From the NCBI GenBank assembly GCA_910583815.1, contig CAJTZB010000134.1, positions 1 through 7,006 of the forward strand: DNA of 7,006 bases, read 5' to 3'. The translations under genes were made by a program, and so were the position numbers. Of this stretch, positions 1-5,731 are shown one piece after another. The notes under the pieces are model-generated. The model worked only from the letters and a program-made list of their open reading frames with translations, was not told where the DNA came from and searched no databases. Origin of the DNA: an uncultured Lachnospiraceae bacterium. Its GTDB lineage: Bacteria; Bacillota; Clostridia; Lachnospirales; Lachnospiraceae. Each line of letters opens with the position of its first letter. Position 1 is the stretch's first letter.

Positions 1-788
1 CAATGATGCTGTATGGGGATATGGATATTTCAGTAATCCGCAAGCTGCCTTCGGAGCGTCTGCCGATTAAAAACTGTGTGGTTGGGACGGACTACCGTGG
101 CACGGCCTATCGTTTTATTGGGAAACAGCTGGCAGAAGGCAGGCAGGCCTATATTATCTGCCCAATGGTAGAGGAAAGCGAGGCGGCGGAGGCTGAAAAC
201 GTAACGGACTATGTGGAAAGCGTAAAGGAGCAAATGGGGCCTGCTATCCGAGTTGCGGCGCTTCATGGAAGAATGCGTGCAGAAGAAAAAAATGATATTA
301 TGGCACGGTTTGCGTCAGGAGAGATTCAGCTTTTGGTTTCTACTACAGTTGTAGAAGTAGGAATCAACGTGCCAAACGCGACCGTGATGATGATAGAAAA
401 TGCAGAGCGTTTTGGACTGGCGCAGCTGCATCAGCTCAGGGGAAGAGTTGGCAGAGGGGCTTATCAGTCGTATTGTATTTTAATAAGCAGCAACACTTCA
501 AAAGAGACGATGGAGCGATTGGAAATACTGAAAAATTCTAATGACGGATTTTTCCTTGCTTCTGAGGACTTGCGTCTGCGTGGGCCGGGCGATTTGTTTG
601 GTATCAGGCAGAGCGGCGATATGAGTTTTAAAATCGGAGATATTTATCAGGATGCAGATGTGCTGCAGCAGGCGAATGAGGCGGCAGCAGGACTTTCTGC
701 AGAAGAGCGGGCAGAGATTATTCGGAAAATGCATTCAAATGAGGCAAATGACATCTTCCTTTTTTTGAATGCTTATAGTACAATATAA
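1..788 (+). CDS. recG: ATP-dependent DNA helicase RecG, C-terminal part (5' end outside window)
   Basis: RecG is a superfamily 2 DNA translocase that remodels stalled replication forks and branched recombination intermediates. The window holds about 261 residues of a protein that is usually near 680 aa, so the N-terminal wedge domain and helicase motifs I-III lie upstream. The frame begins at base 3; bases 1-2 are the end of the preceding codon. Counting from the first Met, the sequence shows a motif IV-like LHGRM (87-91), motif V around TTVVEVGINVPNA (114-126), motif VI QLRGRVGRG (144-152), and the RecG/Mfd TRG region with DLRLRGPGDLFGIRQSG (189-205), which couples ATP hydrolysis to translocation. 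The opening LYGDMDISVI also matches RecG. The gene ends in TAA at 786-788 after a short tail of ordinary length and looks intact. It is a housekeeping gene, probably not functionally linked to the glycan genes downstream. Confidence 0.96.
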   Translation, partial: MMLYGDMDISVIRKLPSERLPIKNCVVGTDYRGTAYRFIGKQLAEGRQAYIICPMVEESEAAEAENVTDYVESVKEQMGPAIRVAALHGRMRAEEKNDIMARFASGEIQLLVSTTVVEVGINVPNATVMMIENAERFGLAQLHQLRGRVGRGAYQSYCILISSNTSKETMERLEILKNSNDGFFLASEDLRLRGPGDLFGIRQSGDMSFKIGDIYQDADVLQQANEAAAGLSAEERAEIIRKMHSNEANDIFLFLNAYSTI

Positions 789-856
789 AGGATAAGGTAT
801 AGAAGCATTTTTTGTCTTGTATTCTAAGCTTAGGGTGTCAAAAGAGTGCTTTGCAC

Positions 857-918
857 TAGCCGGACACAATATGTGGTTGTGCAAGCAAGCTTGCAAACAC
901 ACATATCAGTGCCGGCTA
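857..918. repeat. 62-nt imperfect palindrome (long hairpin) inside the MITE-like element
   Basis: Two 30-nt arms around an AA loop (887-888) pair in three perfect 7-bp blocks: TAGCCGG (857-863) with CCGGCTA, ATATGTG (869-875) with CACATAT, and TGCAAGC (880-886) with GCTTGCA. They are separated by mismatched blocks of 5 and 4 nt of equal length on both arms. The equal spacing of the matched blocks implies one folded structure, not chance complementarity. In RNA it would form a long stem with two internal loops; in DNA it could form a cruciform. Confidence 0.8.
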
Positions 919-919
919 T

Positions 920-936
920 GCCCCAAAGGGGCTTTT
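920..936 (+). terminator. Possible weak intrinsic terminator at the end of the repeat
   Basis: The stem GCCCC (920-924) and GGGGC (928-932) encloses an AAA loop and is followed by TTTT (933-936). This resembles a short rho-independent terminator that could separate recG transcription from the AAA+ gene. The U-tract is only four bases, and GGGGC can pair instead with GCCCC at 937-941, so the structure may attenuate or may have no effect. Confidence 0.35.
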
Positions 937-978
937 GCCCCCCTTAAGCATTCTAATCCAGAAAGGCAGCATTTACAA

Positions 979-2592
979 ATGGCACAGGCATATTCCAATC
1001 AGCAGCTATATCATATTGCGTTTGAAAATTACAAAGTACTGGAGCATTTCTGTGCGCTGCTTGAGCAGGAGGGGTATTGGGAAGAGGCAGGAAATATATT
1101 AAAGCTTACTTCCAGGCAGTTGCTTGACCGTTATGTACAGTCGCTGCTTGTCTGTTTTGCAGCTTATTGCAACCGCTTACACAAGGAGGAATGCGAGTTT
1201 ATCGCAGCACTTTCTGAACAGGAGAAGGAGAGAATCTTATCAGAAAATACAGATGTAAGGGCGCTGATAGAGCAGTCGGAACATTTCCAGAAAAATCCTC
1301 CTATTTTGTTTCAGCTGCTTTCCCTTCGTGATGTAGAACATGAATCTGGTATTGCAGGACTGATGTTTGACGCAGTACTCAATATTATGCTTTGCCTTTC
1401 TTATTTAAACGGCAGGCATATGGCAATTGCAACAAAATATTTTGGGATTTACTTTGAACGTATCAGTATGTTCCTGCAAAACCGGAAGTACCCATCGCAG
1501 ACGGTAGACAGCAAATACATTTTTAAAAAGCTCTGTTTTGGGGAACTGGAGAAAAGTGCTGCAGAGCTGATGGCTGCAAACGGCAGCTTTGAGGCTTATA
1601 AGGAACGGCATCTGTTTTATACAAAAGAGCAGCCAGAAGCAGTACAGGCAGTACGTGTGGAACAAGGAAGCTTATGGCAGGAAGGGCAGGCAGCCGAGGA
1701 GAACAAAGAAGAGATAAAAGAAACTGCCAGACAGGATGTTCCTGCCGTTTTGGAAACGGTACAGGAGGACAAGTTAGGGCAGCTGATTGAAGAATTAGAA
1801 GGTTTGGTTGGTTTAAAAGAAGTAAAGGCAGAAATACGTTCTTTGGTCAATGTAATCAAAGTACGAAATATGAGAAAGAGCTATAACCTGCCGGAAATTG
1901 AGATGTCATACCATATGGTGTTTACAGGAAGTCCGGGAACCGGAAAGACAACGGTAGCACGGTTAGTAGGCAAAATATATAAAGAGCTTGGCATTTTAAG
2001 CAAAGGGACAATGACAGAAACAGACCGTTCCGGCTTGGTTGCGGGCTATGTCGGGCAGACTGCATTAAAGGTAAAAGAGGTTGTAGAAAAGGCGCTTGGA
2101 GGCATTCTTTTTATTGATGAAGCATATGCGCTTTCTTCTTCAGTAAGCAATGATTTTGGTGCGGAGGCAATTGACACTTTAGTGAAGCTGATGGAAGACC
2201 ACAGAGACGACCTTGTTGTGATTGTAGCCGGCTATACAGAAGAGATGAAGCAATTTCTGAAAGCAAACACAGGACTGGTTTCACGTTTTAACCGCTTTAT
2301 TCCTTTTCCGGATTATTCCAATGAGGAACTTGTTGATATTTTAAAGGGAATGGCAGAAAAGACAGGGCTGAAGTTAGAAGACGGAGTACTTAAGCTTTTG
2401 TTTCGCTACCTTTCCGGGATGAAGAAAAAAGAAAAACGCGAGTTTGGAAATGCACGCGGCATACGGAATTTGTTTGAAACTTTGGTTGTAAGCCAGGCGA
2501 ACCGTATTGTGGAGATGGAACATCCTTCGGTAGAAGAACTGACGTCCATAAAAGAGGAGGATATAGCATGGCTGGCAGAGAGCAGGCGCTAA
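979..2592 (+). CDS. CbbX/SpoVK-type AAA+ ATPase with a helical N-terminal domain of unknown function
   Basis: I use the ATG at 979 (537 aa). The frame is open back to a TTG at 817, but codons 4-46 of that extension are translated repeat and no Shine-Dalgarno site suits it. A weak site, AAAGG (962-966), lies 12 nt before 979. From residue 266 the protein is a CbbX/CfxQ/SpoVK-like AAA+ module: GLVGLKEVKAEI at its entry, Walker A GSPGTGKTT (317-325), Walker B ILFIDEA (376-382), arginine-finger segment SRFNRF (435-440) and sensor 2-like GNARG (490-494). All ATPase residues look intact. Residues 1-167 are predicted mostly helical, with no domain I can name; two stretches (59-75 and 136-162) vaguely recall TerB-like helices. 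A Glu/Gln-rich linker follows (about 230-265). Family members remodel protein complexes as hexameric rings, but the target here is unknown. The 3' end overlaps the GT2 gene by 25 nt, so the two are probably co-translated. The protein has no signal peptide or membrane segment and should be cytoplasmic. Confidence 0.85.
   Translation: MAQAYSNQQLYHIAFENYKVLEHFCALLEQEGYWEEAGNILKLTSRQLLDRYVQSLLVCFAAYCNRLHKEECEFIAALSEQEKERILSENTDVRALIEQSEHFQKNPPILFQLLSLRDVEHESGIAGLMFDAVLNIMLCLSYLNGRHMAIATKYFGIYFERISMFLQNRKYPSQTVDSKYIFKKLCFGELEKSAAELMAANGSFEAYKERHLFYTKEQPEAVQAVRVEQGSLWQEGQAAEENKEEIKETARQDVPAVLETVQEDKLGQLIEELEGLVGLKEVKAEIRSLVNVIKVRNMRKSYNLPEIEMSYHMVFTGSPGTGKTTVARLVGKIYKELGILSKGTMTETDRSGLVAGYVGQTALKVKEVVEKALGGILFIDEAYALSSSVSNDFGAEAIDTLVKLMEDHRDDLVVIVAGYTEEMKQFLKANTGLVSRFNRFIPFPDYSNEELVDILKGMAEKTGLKLEDGVLKLLFRYLSGMKKKEKREFGNARGIRNLFETLVVSQANRIVEMEHPSVEELTSIKEEDIAWLAESRR
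2554..2560 (+). promoter_or_regulatory. Strong ribosome binding site of the GT2 gene, inside the AAA+ gene
   Basis: GAGGAGG lies 7 nt before the ATG at 2568, within the last codons of the ATPase gene. It fixes the GT2 start and shows that the 25-nt overlap is real. Ribosomes finishing the ATPase would be able to reinitiate here. Confidence 0.8.
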
Positions 2593-3521
2593 TCTCGATT
2601 ATTATGCCCATCTACAACGAAGGAGGACACATTATAAATACGATTGGAACGGTGGAGCAGATATTGGACAAACATAGCATCCGCCATGAATTTGTGTTAG
2701 TAGACGATGGTTCTAAAGATGATTCCTGGAAGAAGCTTTTTTCTATGGCAAAAGAGAATACCGCGGTTACTGCGGTGCGCCTTAGCCGAAACTTTGGAAA
2801 AGAAGCGGCGCTGTTCGCAGGACTAGAGCATGCGTCAGGAGATGCTGTGATTGTGATGGATGCAGACTTGCAGGATCCGCCGGAGCTGATACCAGAATTT
2901 GTTCAGCTGTGGAAAAGCGAAGGGTGCGATGTGGTAGAAGGGGTCAAGAGTTCTCGTGGCAGGGAGGGCCTGCTTTATAAGCTTTGTGCCAAAAGTTTTT
3001 ATCAGATTCTTTTAAAGGCTACTGGAATTGATTTGAGAAATGCCTCGGATTATAAACTGCTTGACAGGAAGGTAGTGGAAGCGTTGCTTTTGATGCCGGA
3101 GAAAATCACATTTTTTAGGGGTATGTCGGCATGGGTCGGCTTTGAGAGAAGGCAGGTTCCGTTTGAGGTGCAGAAGCGGGTGATGGGGACTTCTAAATGG
3201 TCCTTCAGACGATTGGCAAGGCTTGCCGTTTATGCCATTACTTCTTATACATCTGCTCCGTTACAGCTGATTACGGCGTTTGGCGGCATTATGTTTCTGT
3301 TTTCAGTTGTGTTAGGCATTCAGACATTGGTACGGTATCTGACAGGCAATGCGATGGAAGGATTTACAACGGTAATTTTGCTGCTTCTGTTTATTGGAAG
3401 CATGCTGATGATCAGCCTTGGAATTATCGGGTTGTATTTGACGAAGATTTATCATGAATTAAAGGGAAGGCCTAGATATTTGGTTTCTAAAAAGATAAAG
3501 GATGGGGAAGAGCAATGCTAG
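2568..3521 (+). CDS. Membrane-anchored GT2 glycosyltransferase, GtrB/DPM1-like (polyprenyl-phosphate sugar synthase type)
   Basis: The 317-aa protein has a cytoplasmic GT-A domain followed by two membrane helices, the layout of GtrB, YfdH and CsbB-type enzymes that transfer a sugar from a nucleotide donor to undecaprenyl phosphate. The sequence shows the opening IIMPIYNEGG (11-20), nucleotide-binding VDDGSKDDS (45-53), the metal-binding DADLQDPPE (98-106), and the family segment SRNFGKEAALFAG (73-85). GMSAWVGFERR and the basic GTSKWSFRRL (207-216) precede helices at about 228-255 and 264-294. The C-terminus is short, basic and probably cytoplasmic. It starts 25 nt inside the AAA+ gene and ends 7 nt inside the GT-C-like gene, so all three form one translational unit. 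Family and architecture are clear; the sugar (glucose, galactose, GlcNAc or other) cannot be read from sequence. A GtrA-like flippase, often next to gtrB genes, is not in the window. Confidence 0.92.
   Translation: MAGREQALISIIMPIYNEGGHIINTIGTVEQILDKHSIRHEFVLVDDGSKDDSWKKLFSMAKENTAVTAVRLSRNFGKEAALFAGLEHASGDAVIVMDADLQDPPELIPEFVQLWKSEGCDVVEGVKSSRGREGLLYKLCAKSFYQILLKATGIDLRNASDYKLLDRKVVEALLLMPEKITFFRGMSAWVGFERRQVPFEVQKRVMGTSKWSFRRLARLAVYAITSYTSAPLQLITAFGGIMFLFSVVLGIQTLVRYLTGNAMEGFTTVILLLLFIGSMLMISLGIIGLYLTKIYHELKGRPRYLVSKKIKDGEEQC
3504..3510 (+). promoter_or_regulatory. Ribosome binding site of the GT-C-like gene
   Basis: GGGGAAG lies 4 nt before the ATG at 3515, inside the final codons of the GT2 gene. 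It supports this start and the 7-nt overlap with the GT2 stop codon (TAG, 3519-3521). Confidence 0.65.
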
Positions 3522-5584
3522 GAGTACTTTATATTGGTTTTTGTATATTGTGTGGCTATATGATATGCAGCTGCTTCTTTCCGAAACTTTCGGAGCTTAC
3601 CAAGCTATCTGGTGAAGGGCGGCGTGTGATTCTGCTTCCGGAATATTTTGCAAAACTTCCGGCATGGTATTTGCTTGGGACGCTTTTTGTAAGCTGGCTG
3701 GTTTATTTCATGGCTTATTTGTTCCAAAATTTTGACAAACCATTATTTTATGGGAATTTAGTGGCAGTACTTGTCCTTATGCCGGTACTTGTTTTTTTCT
3801 TTATAAAGCGCTTTTCGGGAAAAGGCATCTGGAAAAACGGACTGCCGCAAGGTTATAAAAAAGAAGCTTCGGCTTCCTTGCGCCGCTTTTTTGGAAGCGG
3901 AATAAATGTCTACTGGCTCTATACGATAGCGGCGTTTGCGTTTATCGCATCTCTGATGTTTTTGACATTCCGTGTGTCAGATGGGAACCTGAATGTCGGT
4001 TTTTCGGTATTCAGTGATTTTGCTCCGCATCTTGGGATGATCCGTTCGTTTTCTGTCAGCAATAACTTCCCGACGCAGTATGCCCATTTTGCAGGAGAAG
4101 GCGTCCGTTACCACTTTATGTTCCAGTTTATGGTAGGAAACTTGGAATATCTGGGCATGAGAATTGACTATGCTTTTAATTTGCCAAGTATTTTTGGTAT
4201 GCTTAGTGTGTACCTGCTTTTGTTTGTACTTGCAGTTAAGCTCACAAAGAGCAGGCTATGCGGTGCGCTTACGGCGCTTCTGTTTACATTCCGCAGTTCT
4301 TTTACAGTATTTCGCTATATGGCGGAACAGCCAAAAGGAACGGTTTTTCAGGCGCTGCGTGACAATACGGAATTTCTAAGCTATACACAAAATGAAAACT
4401 GGGGGCTTTGGAATTTAAATGTATACTGCAATCAGAGGCATTTGGCGTTCAGTCTTGCCATTCTGCTGCTTGCAGTACTTCTGTTTTTTCCGTATGTATC
4501 TGCGATGGGAGAGACGCTTTTAAAAGAAAAGAACCGTTTAAAGCAGCTGAAACTTTTGTTTTTTACAAAAACAGCGTTTGGTGTAAAGGATATCAGGCTT
4601 GCTGTGGGAATGGGATTTGTACTTGGCGGAATTGCGTTCTGGAATGGTTCTGTTCTTGTTGCAGCACTTGCAATGCTCTTTTTTATGGCGGCGGTATCAG
4701 AATATCGTCTGGATTACTTGATTTCGGCATTGATTGCACTTGCATTGGCATTGTTCCAGTCGGCATTTTTCGTGGACGGCGTGGCAGTGTCTCCGGCATT
4801 TTATTTTGGTTTTCTTGCGCAGAATAAGACTGTTTTTGGTGTGCTGCTTTTTATTGCAGAGCTGACAGGAATCGTGCTGCTTACATCATTTGCCGGCGCA
4901 TGCCTTCTAAAAGGAACAAGGCGCTATTTTCTTTTTGTTTCATTTGTGCCGTTTGTTCTTGCATTTATGCTTTCCTTAACACCGGACATTGTAGTCAACC
5001 ATAAATGGATTATGCTTTCCTTAATGTTTGTCAGCATCTTTTCTGCCTATCTGATTACATGGTTATGGTACAGAAGGGATTGGCTGGTTCGGCTGTTGGC
5101 ACTGTTTTTGGTCGTGCTACTTACGGCAACCGGCATATATGATTATACGATTGTACTAAAGAGAAACAGAAACTATCTTTCGTATGCGCTTGATGACCCG
5201 GTGACAGAGTGGATTGCAGAAAATGCCACATGTGATGATATGTTTCTGACACCGTATTATTCTTTGAACAATATTGTGCTTGGCGGCGCGATGCTTTATT
5301 ACGGATGGCCGTATTACGCATGGTCGGCAGGCTACGACACCTTTGCCAGAGCAGAGCAGGTAAAAAAGATGTATGAAGCAGGTTCTGTAGCAGAACTTTC
5401 TGCCTTGATAGAGCAGAACAATATCCGCTACATTATTGTAGACAGAGACTGCAGGACAAGCAGCGAGTACGTCGTACGTGAAGATATTATAGAAGCTGCT
5501 TACGAAACAGTGTTTGAATATGGCACAGAAGACTGGGCAACGAGGATTTTTGATACGACCAAAAAGCTAAAAACCGACAGATAA
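3515..5584 (+). CDS. Large multi-pass membrane protein, probable GT-C-type glycosyltransferase
   Basis: The 689-aa protein has an N-terminal helix (about 1-20), many further hydrophobic segments up to about residue 546 (roughly a dozen), and a C-terminal domain (about 550-689) that should lie outside the membrane. This is the layout of GT-C enzymes, which use polyprenyl-phosphate-linked sugars on the extracytoplasmic face. After the fourth or so helix comes a loop with SDFAPHLGMIRSF (167-179); its Asp168 is a candidate catalytic acid/base of the type found in the first large GT-C loop. Other likely conserved motifs are GEGVRYHFMFQF (194-205), NVYCNQRHLAF (302-312), VNHKWIM (494-500) and YYGWPYYAWSAGYDT (595-609). 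The C-terminal part, with EWIAENA and IRYIIVD (637-643), recalls the soluble tails of other bacterial GT-C proteins. I cannot assign a CAZy family or acceptor. Overlap with the GT2 gene suggests that the GT2 product makes its donor. A flippase or transporter role is less likely. Confidence 0.72.
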   Translation: MLGVLYIGFCILCGYMICSCFFPKLSELTKLSGEGRRVILLPEYFAKLPAWYLLGTLFVSWLVYFMAYLFQNFDKPLFYGNLVAVLVLMPVLVFFFIKRFSGKGIWKNGLPQGYKKEASASLRRFFGSGINVYWLYTIAAFAFIASLMFLTFRVSDGNLNVGFSVFSDFAPHLGMIRSFSVSNNFPTQYAHFAGEGVRYHFMFQFMVGNLEYLGMRIDYAFNLPSIFGMLSVYLLLFVLAVKLTKSRLCGALTALLFTFRSSFTVFRYMAEQPKGTVFQALRDNTEFLSYTQNENWGLWNLNVYCNQRHLAFSLAILLLAVLLFFPYVSAMGETLLKEKNRLKQLKLLFFTKTAFGVKDIRLAVGMGFVLGGIAFWNGSVLVAALAMLFFMAAVSEYRLDYLISALIALALALFQSAFFVDGVAVSPAFYFGFLAQNKTVFGVLLFIAELTGIVLLTSFAGACLLKGTRRYFLFVSFVPFVLAFMLSLTPDIVVNHKWIMLSLMFVSIFSAYLITWLWYRRDWLVRLLALFLVVLLTATGIYDYTIVLKRNRNYLSYALDDPVTEWIAENATCDDMFLTPYYSLNNIVLGGAMLYYGWPYYAWSAGYDTFARAEQVKKMYEAGSVAELSALIEQNNIRYIIVDRDCRTSSEYVVREDIIEAAYETVFEYGTEDWATRIFDTTKKLKTDR

Positions 5585-5587
5585 CCG

Positions 5588-5601
5588 GACAGTGCACAGT
5601 C
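5588..5601. repeat. Short imperfect palindrome just after the GT-C-like gene
   Basis: GACAGTGCACAGTC is symmetric around GTGCAC with one mismatched pair (A opposite A). It lies 3 nt after the stop codon at 5582-5584. It could be an operator-like site or chance; nothing else supports a function. Confidence 0.3.
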
Positions 5602-5633
5602 AGGGAATTTGCGGAACCAAATAGGAGACCAGG

Positions 5634-5656
5634 TTTAAAAATCAAAGATTTTTAAA
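5634..5656. repeat. Perfect 10-bp AT-rich hairpin before glf
   Basis: TTTAAAAATC (5634-5643) pairs perfectly with GATTTTTAAA (5647-5656) around an AAA loop. The stem is AT-rich and no T-run follows it, so it is a poor intrinsic terminator. It may be part of a repeat or a processing or attenuation structure. Confidence 0.7.
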
Positions 5657-5659
5657 GTC

Positions 5660-5688
5660 GGGAATTTGTGCTGCCGCACAAAGTTCCC
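5660..5688. repeat. 12-bp hairpin with one bulge before glf
   Basis: GGGAATTTGTGC (5660-5671) pairs with GCACAAAGTTCCC (5676-5688) around the loop TGCC, with one bulged G at 5683. It begins 3 nt after the preceding hairpin, so the two could stack in the leader of glf mRNA. No T-run follows. Confidence 0.65.
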
Positions 5689-5721
5689 TTCCCAATTTAA
5701 GACCGCTTACGGCGGCGGAAC

Positions 5722-5725
5722 GGAG
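5722..5725 (+). promoter_or_regulatory. Ribosome binding site deciding the glf start
   Basis: GGAG lies 6 nt before the ATG at 5732. It supports this start over a TTG at 5666 in the same frame, which sits inside a hairpin and would add 22 residues of translated repeat before the FAD-binding motif. Confidence 0.7.
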
Positions 5726-5731
5726 ATTGAT

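Larger units (their letters stand above)
828..949. repeat. MITE-like palindromic element with inverted ends and flanking 7-bp direct repeats
   Basis: This 122-bp element fills most of the gap between recG and the AAA+ gene. Its left end GCTTAGGG (828-835) is inverted at the right end as CCCTTAAGC (941-949), with one extra A. Immediately outside lie identical ATTCTAA copies at 821-827 and 950-956, as expected for a target-site duplication. The interior is a chain of hairpins: AGTGC-TTT-GCACT (845-857), a 62-nt near-palindrome (857-918), and GCCCC-AAA-GGGGC (920-932). It holds no plausible protein of its own, so a transposase would have to act in trans. Removing the element and one direct-repeat copy deletes 129 bp (43 codons) and leaves a simple short leader for the next gene. 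The alternative is a non-mobile REP-like or regulatory RNA structure. I recognise no named family. Confidence 0.6.
5603..5721. repeat. Palindrome-rich intergenic segment between the GT-C-like gene and glf
   Basis: This stretch combines two strong hairpins (5634-5656 and 5660-5688), a 9-bp direct repeat GGGAATTTG (5603-5611 and 5660-5668), and a 7-bp direct repeat GCGGAAC (5611-5617 and 5715-5721). The density of symmetric sequence is far above what the coding regions show and resembles an interspersed repeat, possibly REP- or MITE-like. Unlike the repeat at 828-949, I cannot define inverted ends that agree with the direct repeats, so its limits are uncertain. Confidence 0.45.

Noticed and set aside
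789..827. Sigma-A promoter upstream of the AAA+ gene (TATTCT at 820-825 as -10)
   Set aside because: No acceptable -35 hexamer is found at the right distance (the spot reads GTATAG), so I do not call a promoter.
817..978. TTG start at 817 giving a 591-aa ATPase with a cysteine-rich, zinc-finger-like N-terminus
   Set aside because: Most of the extension is translated palindromic repeat, and there is no Shine-Dalgarno site at a usable distance (GATAAGG is about 20 nt away). The ATG at 979 is preferred.
2419..2440. A-rich tract in the AAA+ gene as a possible programmed frameshift site
   Set aside because: The zero frame continues straight into the sensor 2-like motif GNARG and a normal C-terminus, and there is no evident downstream stimulator. 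It simply encodes a Lys-rich loop.
4408..4827. 139-codon cysteine-rich open frame on the + strand inside the GT-C-like gene
   Set aside because: It is another frame of the membrane-protein gene. The cysteines arise from shifted Leu/Phe/Ala-rich codons, and no motif is visible.
5611..5721. GCGGAAC direct repeats (5611-5617 and 5715-5721) as a target-site duplication
   Set aside because: The sequence just inside them shows no inverted ends (CAAATAGG against CGCCGTAAG), so a mobile element with these limits is not supported.
5666..5731. TTG start at 5666 extending Glf by 22 residues
   Set aside because: It lies inside a hairpin and encodes no conserved sequence. The ATG at 5732 has a well-placed GGAG and begins directly at the FAD-binding strand.
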